Assembly: GCA_009746045.1 (NCBI GenBank)
Contig: RPFO01000348.1
Span: forward strand, 1,179,801-1,243,800
DNA length: 64,000 bases
DNA from: Mesostigma viride
Taxonomy: Eukaryota; Streptophyta; Mesostigmatophyceae; Mesostigmatales; Mesostigmataceae
Reading direction: 5' to 3'
In this document: one piece after another, positions 39,966 to 51,698 of the stretch
How the letters are laid out: each line of letters starts with the position of its first letter
Position numbering within the stretch: the stretch's first letter is position 1
The notes under the pieces: model-generated
What the model was told of the DNA's origin: nothing
The model's database searches: none
What the model saw: the letters and a program-made list of their open reading frames with translations, nothing else
Program-made: the position numbers and the translations under genes

Positions 39966-40456
39966 TTAATCCGTCCAGACTAGCAGGAGAGACGCGCGGA
40001 TGGCGGCCAATGCGCATGTCGTATGCGTCATCGCGCAGTTGGCGGTGTGGAGGTGAGCTGTCGGGCTCTTTGATCGGGGGTGGCGGAGACGTCCGGCTCT
40101 GTCTCCTGGGCTTTATCGACCCCGTCTTGGTTTTGGCGTTCGGCGAAAAAGCGGTTCATCCGCGATTTGGTTGCGGGCTTCTTGAGTCGATCGACTAGCT
40201 TTGTCTTGCTGAATCTCCAATTCCTATTGCAGGACTTCGTTTCGTTATCTCTTGCCTCCTTTTCTCGTTCGTCTCTTCTCCTCTCGGCTTTTGGCGTTGC
40301 CTGGTAAACCTCATTTTGTCGCGAAGGGCTTTGTCTTCTTTCATCCATTCAGCGGTGTCCTTTCCATTGTCTTGACCAGGTCAACCTGCTCTTCCGGCGT
40401 CTCGGCGAGGTTTCGTCTTGGTAGCTCGTTGGAGTTCTGAAGCACTCAGAGGCCAT
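39966..40456 (-). pseudogene. Coiled-coil/proline-rich protein, noisy copy
   Basis: Collinear with 18,261-18,788. Charged-helix fragments remain, and several short deletions shorten it by about 35 bp. Confidence 0.75.
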
Positions 40457-40482
40457 GTTTTATATTCTAGGTAGATTAATAA

Positions 40483-42465
40483 ATGGTTCGTCTAACAAAC
40501 ATGAGCAGACCGACCAATCTCGCACGGGGTTAACGCTCGACCTGCAATGGAGGAGCGTGTTTCTACATCGAAACAGACCATAGATGGGCTTAAGCGAGCG
40601 TTACGTTATTCTTGGCACTCACATCCATTCGATGATCACTCGTGTCGACGGTTCAAAATTTTTCTACCGCGAGCCAGCCGACAAATGCTGGACTCGGAGA
40701 CAATTACGACGACGAGACGAAGCGACCCATCGGAACTTGCTTACATAGTCTCGTCGGTGAATGGGTATTCCTATTTTTAAATCAGGGACTACTTTAGTCC
40801 GACGATCTCAACTCTAAATGAACCCTTACCTTAACGGCGAAAGTGGGAGCAACCCAAGTACCACGTCTTCGACTTTAGCCCTGATACGTTGCTAGAACCT
40901 GGTGGCAGAGTCTGACCGCGCGCAATTGGGACTACCTTTTGACAACACGGGGTAGCAAAACGTCGATGTAACTTGAAACGGCGGTTTTGCGTCCTCGCAT
41001 CTCGAAGACGGGACGAACCGTGTCGACCAAAACGCGTTCCAACGTCATCAATGACAGGATGTGCGAGTCCAGCTGCCTACAACGTACGCATGGCGACGCG
41101 AGTGGCTCTGTAAGTTTACATCCGATAACAACCGACCAGGCGCGCACGGGGAGAGCGTGTGGACGGAGAGGTAGGATATCCATACTTTTCCGACTCTTTC
41201 TATGGTCTCGGCGGATCCGATTTAACGGCCTCCTCCCGGTGGAGTTGTTGTCTTTCGCCAACGCTTCGCGACGACAACCGACGCTTCCACTAACTGGAGA
41301 TCCTTACCATCAGCTACATCCTCGCCTGACGGACTGGCGAATGGTCCGATTGCCCGTGAGCACCTATGGAGCACCAATCCAACCACCGCTAATTGGGAGG
41401 TCGTAGAGGGAACGACCCTCAAACAGGGCATAAAGATTGACACCCTTCGCATACAAGAAAACTCCCATCAGGTGGTACATGAATTCCCACCCAGCTCACT
41501 GCCGACATCCGAACCATCGGCGGAGTCCCCCTCCGCAAAACGGGGGACTGGCGGGAAGACGCGTCATCCGCGCCAGTCGCGGAGATAGTAACAAGTAAAT
41601 TATGAACTACGAGATAGACGTCTACACACTCGACCTCACCTACACCACCACAAAGGAGGGTTTGATGTATCGTTTCAAAAATGAGCCAACGCACTCCGGC
41701 TCCGAACCAAGTCCCTATATTTCATATCTAAACCTGTAAAATCGCGATCAACGCGTCTACGAGCCATGATGTGGGGTTGGGAAAGTCGTATGCTACTCTC
41801 ACCGGTTTTCATCTGTGGCGAACGGAGTATCTCAGGGGGCCTGGATGGGAACGTGAAGAAACGACGTTTCAAAATCCATCCCGAAGGGCGATGATGTAGA
41901 ACTCAGATACAGGATCGTAACCGTAACAGGATTCCAAACCTGTCAGGAGAATCCGTTGGAGAATAGACGGCCACCGCACGAAGCTCCATTCTCTAGAATC
42001 ATTCTCGCGCGCACTCCGTGACCCACGCTGCAAGCAGAAAGCTTCGAATAACTACTTTGAAGGGTCTCCCGAAAAATTCTTTTTTTGTAAAAACACCCAC
42101 TCGGCACCAGTAAATGTGTTGTGTTTCAGAGCAGCTTCATGACGGCCATTTCTACTTGTTTTTCGGCTATATTGGGCAGCAACGAATGTTCGTTCTCTTT
42201 GCAAAATTACTATGATTTTGACGAATAAATATCACCCGGCCCACGACAGATGCCCATCCAGAATGGAGAAATCGGATACGAGCATTGGGGCTATGCTGGG
42301 TAAATCAATCTGCAAATAGTGACTATGCATCGATTGTTTGACATCTGGAAGTCAAGGTTCGATAACGTTAACTCATCATAGGGAGACAAAAAACAACTAC
42401 TGGGTGGATTCGAAGAAAATCGGATGGAACGTGAACGTTATATAAAAAAAATCCTCAAAAACTGA
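40483..42465 (+). pseudogene. Fibre-like protein, noisy copy
   Basis: Collinear with 18,813-20,861. Start context and end are recognisable; every long frame is interrupted. Confidence 0.75.
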
Positions 42466-42469
42466 ATAA

Positions 42470-43703
42470 ATGACAAAATCTAAATCGTCCGGTAATTTAC
42501 AGCCAACCCTACAAGACATTATTGACCCGTAATTCCGATGCCCTCCGACCAATTTTCCACTTGAGCGGACGAGTCCACGGCGCGTATGTCCTGCCAATCA
42601 AGATGACTACAAACATAGAGTTCGACCCCTAAAACCAACAATCCTTCCGGAGCGTACACGGCCGTTTGGAGACGTGTTGGAGCTGCGTCCAGGTCACCTC
42701 GTCGAGGAATTGTACGCATTTTTGGCAAATAAGCGTCACAAAACCCGTACTGGTGTGGCGGATACTTGGGTTCAAGGAGCTACACTCACAACAATGAGAG
42801 TGTCAATACGTACGCGTTGTTAAGTGTCCATGATGTTCATACGGCGTGCAAAGAAACAAATTATACTGCCAAAGATATATGGATTCTACCAGATCCAAGT
42901 CCGGTGGAGAAGTTTTATGTAAGACTTGGATTTCAAAACCAAGTTGAGCATGATCCGTTGCTTATCAACGTAGTCGTTGGAGAAGGTGGACTGGCGGTTT
43001 TTTCTACAAACACAATTAAAATCCTCGTCGTACGTTTGACATAACTGTGATTCATATTTTCACTGGTTTGTTCGCCAGTTATGGTATGATCCATTTGGCG
43101 ACCGTGACGTTCCAATTAATTACGATCAAACGTATCTGGCCGAGCCCGCTTTTATTTGCTTCTAGCCTAAGCTAACTTATGGTCAAGCCTGTCGTCAATT
43201 GGCAATCACGGGATGGACGTGGCCCTGTATGAAGATCCGAGAAACTAGGCGTATATCGACACGATTTTGGGAAGCAGAGAACTCGTCTGCGGTCGGTTTG
43301 AGGCAGCCCCAATACGCTACCCGCTTCGCAATTTTGGCCTGGCGCCCCGTGGCTGTGATGTCTTCACGACCCGGCCACGCAATCGGAACTACTACATCTT
43401 CCGACGCGTTGACCAATATCCTTGTCAGGTTAACATTGATAACAACCCACCACGATTCTCCGACATATCAAAACCCATATGTTAACGGATAGCGCTGTCG
43501 TCTGGCCGGTAAACGTTATAAATGGCAGCAACTGGAATGTTGTTTCAGGAATACGAGAGGATGAGGGGTGTTTGAAATGCATGCGGAATTCTCGCATCAC
43601 ACTGACACTCCAACAAACATAGCGTGGTCCTACGGTTTTGCAAGTCGCGCGCTGGAAAAATGGGCCGTGTCGTAACAAGACCCTCAACTTGGGAACGTTA
43701 TAA
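42470..43703 (+). pseudogene. Beta-rich structural protein, noisy copy
   Basis: Collinear with 20,866-22,120. A fragment reading VEKFYVRLGFQNQVEHDPLL followed by INVVVGEGG shows the gene's first frame across the region just before the copy-1 break. Confidence 0.7.
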
Positions 43704-43723
43704 AATCTATGATTTATGCAGAA

Positions 43724-44206
43724 ATGGCAAGGCGTCAAAATCAACACGGGCCGTCCTTCAAGTAAAAAGGGGAAAACCGAAAGCGTAAGGTTCGCACCGC
43801 AGTCGCAGTGTGACCGCTTATCACCAACACATTGTCATCCACAGCGGCCGGTCCGAAGAAGGGTGGAACAAGGGAAGGTTCGCAGAGGCCGCGAGGGTTC
43901 AAGGTCCTTCTCATGGCGCAAGTGATGGCGAACTCTAGAACCGTCGCGTACCCCATTGTCCGCGTATGCAAACGCCCTTGTCGGCGGCTCCCGAACCGGT
44001 TTGTCTCGATGAAGCAGTGGCGGCACCCGGAGGCCTGCGGGTGTACTGTGGGAAACGAGTCCAGGTGGGAGGCGCGAGGTGGATGCCACAACCCCGGGTG
44101 TAAGAAGCACGTTCGCAAACGAAAAAACACCTCCTGCTGCATCTCAGGAGGTCACCACGGTCGTGGGAATTTCAAAAGAAGCGCTGAAAAAATCTCACAG
44201 AGGTAA
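43724..44206 (+). pseudogene. C2H2 zinc-finger protein, noisy copy
   Basis: Collinear with 22,143-22,646. The finger is split by indels near 44,085-44,155. Confidence 0.7.
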
Positions 44207-44207
44207 C

Positions 44208-45287
44208 CTGAAGCAGCCGCTGTTCACTCTGACCGCCGAGATGCTCGAAGATCTCTCATGGGATGAACCCTCCATCCAAATGTCCCACGAGAAGTTCATT
44301 GAGGCAGCCATGCTCCTATGTAAGAAGAAGCCACTCACAGGGAAGACAAGGCGCGCCATGAAAAGGGCATCGGCCGAAATTGAGGAAGGCGTCGTCAAGG
44401 TTTTTGGGACAAACGAATTAACTTCTGAGCTATTGTCAGAAGAGTGGCCGATGAAAGAGTTCATCTCAGGAAAGCTGACACTCACTCTTCGCACGGAGAA
44501 CCGAACCGCGGGACGCTAGTGGATCCGGTATGGAAACATCCGGCGGGACTCTTGACGATTATCCACGACGTCGGGCTTACCTCATGACATACCGTTTGAC
44601 AGACTACATCAGCGAAGGAACGATACTTTTCACTGTCGTTTTGTCTGGCACGCGAGTCCCCTACGAAGGTGACCCTGCCGCTCGGCTCGTAACGACTATC
44701 GAAAACGAAAAACATAGAGGAAGCTTTGAAGGCGGGTAGATCCTGGGTTCCTCGGTCACGTACAACAGGGCGACTACGTCTTTTTATCGTGACAGAATGC
44801 ACCAGGTTCTCTGTCGGGTGGATGAGCGCCACGGGCCGTGTTGGGGCTCATGGAAGGATCATATCTTTCACAGGGTCTCGCTAGAACGGCAGCAACGAAT
44901 GGGAGACTGAAGAATGGTGGTATTATACAGCGACATGTTCGAGGAACGTGAATATATCGTCGCCAGGCAGGGGATATGGAGGCCTTTTCGCTGTCCCAAC
45001 ATGTCCGGCAGTTCTTAGAACCATTGTTTGGCAGGCAGCGACCCTTTGTGGCAGCATCTCAGGACTCTCCCAGCAACAATCCCCGATCCGACTACCGACA
45101 GGGACGACGCTCTAAACTGTCTACCGGATGGGCTCTTCAGCTCTCCTTCCGCCAAGCCCTAAAGGCGATGGGAAATAGAGGCGAGGAAGATCGGGAGGTT
45201 TTGAAGTATATGCCCTTGATCCGGAACGTCCAGCCACAAACAGATTTATTTCTCAGCCATGCTAGTACAAATCGAGACATGAAAGTT
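44208..45287 (+). pseudogene. Minor capsid protein, noisy copy
   Basis: Collinear with 22,649-23,748. The stretch 44,270-44,455 is unusually clean (only a few changes), then indels resume. Confidence 0.75.
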
Positions 45288-45634
45288 ATTTTTTTGGAGC
45301 AATCGGAAACTGTGCTAGACGCGTGGGAGAAGTTGCCGGCAAACGCTATCCAAGAGGGTCGGCGACGGGGGCCATCGTGTTCAGCTGTCAGAAAGCCGGG
45401 CACGTCGTGCGAAGTCATCTCAAAAATTGGCGAGAGGTCGCGGGCTGCCAAACAGGCGGCGGGCATTGGTCGATTCCGCGCTCGGACACATCCCATCCAA
45501 CATGTGCGCTGAAGAGTACGCTGCTCGGGAAAGCGTACTCGTCGCAAACACTGTCTGAGCGCTTGTCCAACCTGAAGACGGGTTGTGGAGCGAAGGTCAA
45601 AAAATTCCCATACTCGGTCAGCCTTCTTCAGTAA
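45279..45634 (+). pseudogene. Small amphipathic protein, noisy copy
   Basis: Collinear with 23,738-24,094, with several frame breaks. Confidence 0.7.
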
Positions 45635-45648
45635 AATATCTCATTCGA

Positions 45649-46956
45649 ATGTAATATCACAATCTATGGCTTTCGGACTTCCCGTACCGCGCGCTATCCC
45701 CAAGTCCATGCCAATACCTCGTGAAGGCGCGGTTGTCGCACACGATCAACGAGGTCCTCTCAGCACCCTCTCGAGCGAGCGACCGGCATCAAAACAAGGG
45801 TCTGTGGTCGCGGTCCGCTCCCACGTCGGGTTCGTGGACTTGCACTCCTTCGCAATGTTTTTCACGGGGACCCCCACGACACGGCGGGGTTCGCGAGTTT
45901 CCCGGGTACACTCCTCCATCATCGGCGCTCGAGGTACTGGCAGCGAGTCAGACGTGACAGCATCAACCCGACTTACCTTTGCCCAGCTGTTCCATACGCT
46001 GCTCTCGGTGCACGGCGGTGTCGAGTCACAATCTCGCCGCAGGCTCCCGCTGGTTTGGTCGAAGAATACAACATCTCATTGCTGAATGCGGCTGGCGCTC
46101 TCACAAACACGTGAAGGCAATCACCGCAGTGGACGGCGTCATTGACCAATTTTTGGGATTCCTGAGTGGACCTCGATCGTGGATGCTGAGTCTACTTCCC
46201 CCCATCGAGAATCCGAATCACACTCATGACGAGGGGTGATGCTTCCTAGCGTGGCGCAAAGCAGGTGCTGCTGGTGGCATCGGGCCGTTGACGCAGAACG
46301 GGGGTTGGTTTCGAACTGAGCAAACAATCCACTTTAGCATCGACAAGTACAGGTTCCAAGAGGATACGTTGGCCAGAAACCTTTTCATCGTCTAGGCTGC
46401 CGAGGGTGGAACTCTCTTCCTTCAAGTGGCGACGTGGCAGTTTCTACCAAACAGTCCGCTCGGACTCGTTCTCCCCTATGCATAAGGCGTCGCTGTCTTC
46501 GCGTCCGCCAGCAAACTCCTGGCGATTAGGTTGCCTGCGGCGCGGACGTGACCAACGCATTGGAATACGATGTTTCAACTCACATCGCGGATGTATGAAA
46601 CTTCCTACAGTACGAATCAACGGATCCAACCTAGCGCCTGATACCGTACGACGCAAACGAGGCGTGGACAATCTGCTTTGTCCGCGTTCGGTGACCAGGG
46701 GAATGTCTTGTCCTGTGGTCCGGGAGGGTATGCTCCTACACGTGGCTAAACAACAACTTCACCATGGCGTGTCACCTTAATATGCCCGTGTGCCGGTCCC
46801 AGAAAAAAACGGGTTAATGAGCGGCTTGGACTTCGTGGCACGGCATCGGTGCACGCTGCGAGTCGAGAAGGGAGCAACGGACTGCAGTTCCTACCTCATC
46901 TGGAATGCGAATAAAGATGGACATCGCTGCGGCAGGCAGGCAGCCTGTACCCTCTA
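45649..46956 (+). pseudogene. Major capsid protein, noisy copy
   Basis: Collinear with 24,110-25,414. Near 46,410-46,470 it reads SSFKWRRGSFYQTVRSDS, a more protein-like version of the Ser/Gly/Pro-rich stretch in copy 1, which supports local indels in copy 1. Confidence 0.75.
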
Positions 46957-46983
46957 AAAATATATACGGTGTAATGACAAACG

Positions 46984-47142
46984 ATGACTACTTTCGAGAC
47001 CTAGCATCACAGCTAATCCGTTTAACAGGTTGAAGTTGATTTTTGACATTCCTGAAATGGCAGATCTGGTCTGTCCATGCCAATGCCAGCTAGAACAGCA
47101 TGCCTTCTCCCACCTTAAGTACCGTACCACCAAAAAAAATAA
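46984..47142 (+). pseudogene. 56-aa protein, noisy copy
   Basis: Collinear with 25,443-25,613, shortened by small deletions. Confidence 0.6.
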
Positions 47143-47160
47143 CGACGATTAGTTAATAAA

Positions 47161-49110
47161 ATGTTGCTGGGATGTGGTAAAGCCCGCTCTTTTATATAAA
47201 CGACGCGTTTCCTAGTACCTCGGTCACGTTGGGTTATCAACAGTGGACTTACACCATTCGAATGTCCCCGTTTTCGTGATGGCGACTTATTTATAGACGT
47301 CACTGGTTTTGATCTATCAGACATTGACGTGCAAACGGAACGGCAAGTCGACTCTTTTTAGGTGCAACCGGCCGCCTATTTTTTTGGATATAACAAATAT
47401 CAAGGGTTTCGATCACCACGGTTTCCGGTGAAAGAAAATAAGGTACAGGGGTTTTCTGGGGCATATAACGACGAATCCAACCTGTACATTTCCTAACCCT
47501 TCCTTTCCACCGTCAACTTGCTCCAACGGAGGCGCTAATCTACACTGCGAGCCCTATGCAGTGCTGCCATTCAGTAAGTCCATAGTGGTTTTTCCATAGA
47601 CGACATATAGTTACCAATGGGCCGCTTCCTCTCGTTGACAGGCAGTGGTTCATCTTAATACATTCTCGGTCACTCCCATCAGGCATACACCCACCACTGT
47701 TAGCGTGGAGTGATGTGGTGGACGGTGGAAACACGCATCCAATACTCTAACTTCAACTGAGCCCTCCACCTATCACAGTCCGCTCTATCTACAGCGCAGG
47801 GACATACATCAACCACAAGCCCGTCACAATGATGAACATTTGACAAGCCGTGACAGGGTTTGGTAGCTGGGACATCTACGTGAACAACCGGAACAGCGTC
47901 GTCGTAAACGGGTACCGGGGGCATATACAGTTCATGACAACCGACCACTCCATACTCCAACGACCGTAGGTGGTCGATGGCAAGACGAGGCGAAATTCGG
48001 GGTCAAAACGCGTCGAGTCCAACAACGGTCGCGTTCACTACTCCCCGCCGCCTACCGTCACCCTCGCGACTTCGGCCGGGGCAACACGTCGCGAGCCCAG
48101 TCGGGCGTGAAGGCTACCTTCAGCGTCAGTCACTGGTTTGCGCTCGGGGACAATCGTCGTTACCAACGGGACGGCGTCCAACCTGGTGCAGGTTCAAGCG
48201 GCGTTTTACATCGTTCGACGTGTCAGGAACCTCGAACACACTGAGACCGTCAGCGTGGGTGCCACGCGGCGCAGACTCCGTGTCGGGCATGGGAACTCGG
48301 CGGTCTAACCGCTTAACTTTTAGTATTCGCCAGTTTACAACCCCGCAACAGACCCATCTGTTTCGCGTGGTACGATACCGTCCGACAGCGCCAGGTGGTT
48401 AGAGCACGTCGGGCACAACCCAGCAAAACACGACCGGTGGAAACGTGATGCGCGTGAACGACAAAGGGGCCGAACGGGTTACCACGTGACAGCAGGCAAC
48501 TCCGCCAAGTGCCCGAACATGGATACGGGGAGTCTGAACTCGAAACGGTCCCTCGTTTTTTTAAGTGCGTCTGGCTTGTTGGATTTCCCGTGAACATTTC
48601 TGGAACGCGGTCGGGGTAAGTGCGAGTGTTTTTAAATAGCGCTCTAACAGTAATCGACTGCAACGTATCCAGAAATAGGGAGTTTTACGGTATTAGAAGG
48701 TTATAATTGCTTTGATCGTCGAACGGAATTTGTTATCTCATGTCTTCCTCAGTCACAGGCACAGACCGTTATCTATTCGCTCCCGGTTTCTGTACTACGA
48801 AACCGTGGCACCAGGGCTCAGTTCTTTGACAACAAGGCACACGTCTGGCCTTTCAAATGCAACAGCAGTACAAACGTCATTTCTCACCCGTTGCCGGATC
48901 GACCCGGTATGCACAGAGTGGGATGGACTACCAACTGGTTGGGAAATCTGCTATTGGAGGAGACACGTCAACGCGAGTCGTGGCTTTTGATGGGTGGATT
49001 GGCGAGATCTTATCTACAAACCCCAAAACGTCAAAGCGGAGCTTGAAGCTGATACGCGGCCCCTTAACCCTTCGCAGCCAAGTGGGGGGGCACCGTTAAC
49101 TCCAGCATAG
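47161..49110 (+). pseudogene. Ig-like/ConA-like adhesin, noisy copy
   Basis: Collinear with 25,633-27,610. NGTA repeat words and FDGWIGEIL remain in separate frames. Confidence 0.75.
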
Positions 49111-49146
49111 GCTCTATAACTAATATCTATCCATATCATGTAAGCA

Positions 49147-49843
49147 ATGGACTATCCAAATTATTACCAGATAGTTTGACAGCGAGGCTTTCATCGAGTG
49201 ACAGTGACGTTGACATGCGGCATTTCGTTTTAAAAATTAAGCCAGATCCAAGTGCTCCCGATCATTGACGGGGATTGAGAGCGGGCTCACTTTGCGTCCA
49301 TTGCAGGAATGAAAGGGGCAACCCCCTCAACGTGCTCATTGGCCTTGTATCCCTAGTTCTGGGTGGTGAGCACAATTTGGACAGGGGGTTTGGTTGGGAT
49401 CAGAAATATGCAAAAAAAGCAACAAGAACAACGACCATTTCGACTATTCTTTTGATCATGATACGCATTTTCAATTTGAGGAATCCAACTCTTTAGGAAC
49501 GGGGGCATTCTGGAGATAAGGTTGGCCCCACATAGATAGGGAACGTGGAGACACGGAATATCAACAACGTTGCTGCATACGATTCTTTCGTCTGCGTGTT
49601 ACAATTTGAGGGGTGCGAGGTTTTAATAATGCAAATGCTCATGGCAAGTCATTTCTGTGCATCATATATGGTTGGTTGCTTCGGAAAATTCACTTCGTGG
49701 ACACTCTAGAATCTTCGTTCCGGCGCTTGACAGTGACCCAGTTATTATCCGCACGCTTACGAGTCTTTTTTTACCTAAACTTTCACGTCCCAGAACTCGC
49801 CACGTGGTAAGAGGCCACCTTAGCTTGCATCGTCCGAATTCTA
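49147..49843 (+). pseudogene. Unknown structural-type protein, noisy copy
   Basis: Collinear with 27,649-28,353. Here the frame runs through the 28,130 break as GFNNANAHGKSFLC, which supports one gene rather than two. Confidence 0.6.
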
Positions 49844-49983
49844 GCCCAGTTTCGACACTTGTAACAAGCACCACTTCGGTCCTGTCCAGCCGCAGAAGAC
49901 GTAACGGCGCTTGTCACATTGTGCCAATAGGCAAATCACGTGCAAGTACGCATCTCACGTTGCAAAGCTCTCTGCCGGTAGCC

Positions 49984-50547
49984 ATGGCTTCCCGAAATGC
50001 AGGGCCTTGCGAGAAAGCGCTGGGCACATGCTTGAAAAATCCTCGATGGTTCGAGGACGAGCCAGACAAAGATATCTGAACCACTCGCACACCCTGCGCA
50101 AAGGTCTCTTTCTTTCCGGAAACGAAGGTGCTTGTTGGAGGCACCGGACCTAACCTGGAGGTCTTCAAGGATTCACCGCGCCGATATGACGATGTCGACC
50201 GCAAGACGCCAAAAATTTGCGTCGAGTGGGTCTACGAGAAGAATGCGGCAAAGCGAGGAAAGGTCGAGGACCGTCTGCGAGTGATTCGCCTCGACAAGCC
50301 GACGGTGCGTTAAGAGGTTGACGATTTCCTCAATGGTTTCAAGTCCAACGCCAGCCAGGCATTTCGCCATTGCGCCTACAGGGCATGGGGACGGAGGTAA
50401 AGAAGGGTTAGAGGACGCAAAGACCGCCACTTTCAATGGCAGGAAGAGGAGCCGAGAGGAGCGTCAAGCTCCCACGGCCATGGCGACAAGAAGAACTTCC
50501 GCTTGTACGTGAAGAGCCGCGACTGGCACACTCAGGACAAGGAGTAG
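49984..50547 (+). pseudogene. Unknown 190-aa protein, noisy copy
   Basis: Collinear with 28,503-29,075. Recognisable start and basic tail, with several frame breaks. Confidence 0.7.
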
Positions 50548-50814
50548 ATTGTCGTCTGTGACGGACGGAACGAGCTTGCATTTTCGCTCTTGCGAGCTGA
50601 TAACGAATGTAACGTGTTATATTTTTAATGAATTCGTTTATGGCAGTATAAACGTCAATATAGTGCTGAAAACAATTTCATTTCGTTTCTCGAATTGCAG
50701 TTCTAACTGCGGTGTTAAAAAAGAGAGTAAAACCTCTCAATGCATCGACGAGGTCGTATGGATTTTTGCATAGGTCGTCGCGTTTTTCCACGATTAATAA
50801 ACCTAACACTCTGC

Positions 50815-51698
50815 ACTACCCGCCGCGCGGACCTCGCCGGCTCCCTCCCGCGAGCAGGCGAAAATTGGGCGGTCTTTTCTTAAGAGTAAGTTAGGCATTT
50901 TTCGCCCACATCAAAACCCACGCACCTCAGCGCCGGCCAGTGGGGGAAGGTGGCGAAAAATTGGGCGTTCGTTTCTTAAGAGTAAGAGTGCAATTTTTTC
51001 GCCATCACTCTCACACCTTGACAACACCTCCTATACTCGCGCCAAGGGGTGGCAGGTGGCGAAAAATTTGGGCCGTTTTTTCTTAGGTATACGTTGCAAT
51101 TTTTCGCCATCCTTGTCACAAACCTTGACAAACACCTCCATGACCGCCAAGGGGTGGGCAGGGTGGCGAAAATTGGGCGTTCTTATAATAAGAGTAAGTA
51201 CGTGCAATTTTTTCGCCATCCTTGTCACACCTTGACAATACACCCTATACCGCCGCCAAGGGGTGGCAGGGTGGCGAAAAATTTGGGCGTTCTTTATAAT
51301 AAGAGTTAGTAGTGCAATTTTTCGCCATCACTTCTCACACACTTGACAAACCTCCTAAGTGCCGCGCAAGGGGTGGGCAGGGTGGGCGAAAAATTGGGCG
51401 TTCTTTATATAAGAGTAAGTAGTGCAATCTTTTCGCCATCCTTGTACACCCATACCCTACATATAAACTGCCGGGGTGGTTGCACAGATGCCAGCCTAAA
51501 TGTCACAGCCTGGTGAGCAGTGGTGGCAGGCGGGCACTTCCTGTTTTTTGCAAGTGGTTTAGGGTTTAGGGTTGAGACATCCTAGCCGCGGTCACTATAC
51601 GGCACTCATAGGGGTGGCAGATGCCAGCATAAGGGTGGTGCACTTCTCCTAGTCGCGATGAACGGAATGGATGCGGAATGATGCCTGGGGAAGCTACT
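50815..51698. repeat. Right terminal inverted repeat, noisy copy
   Basis: Collinear with 29,346-30,235. Six palindromic units are visible with damaged arms, and TTTAGGG words lie near 51,557-51,571. Confidence 0.85.
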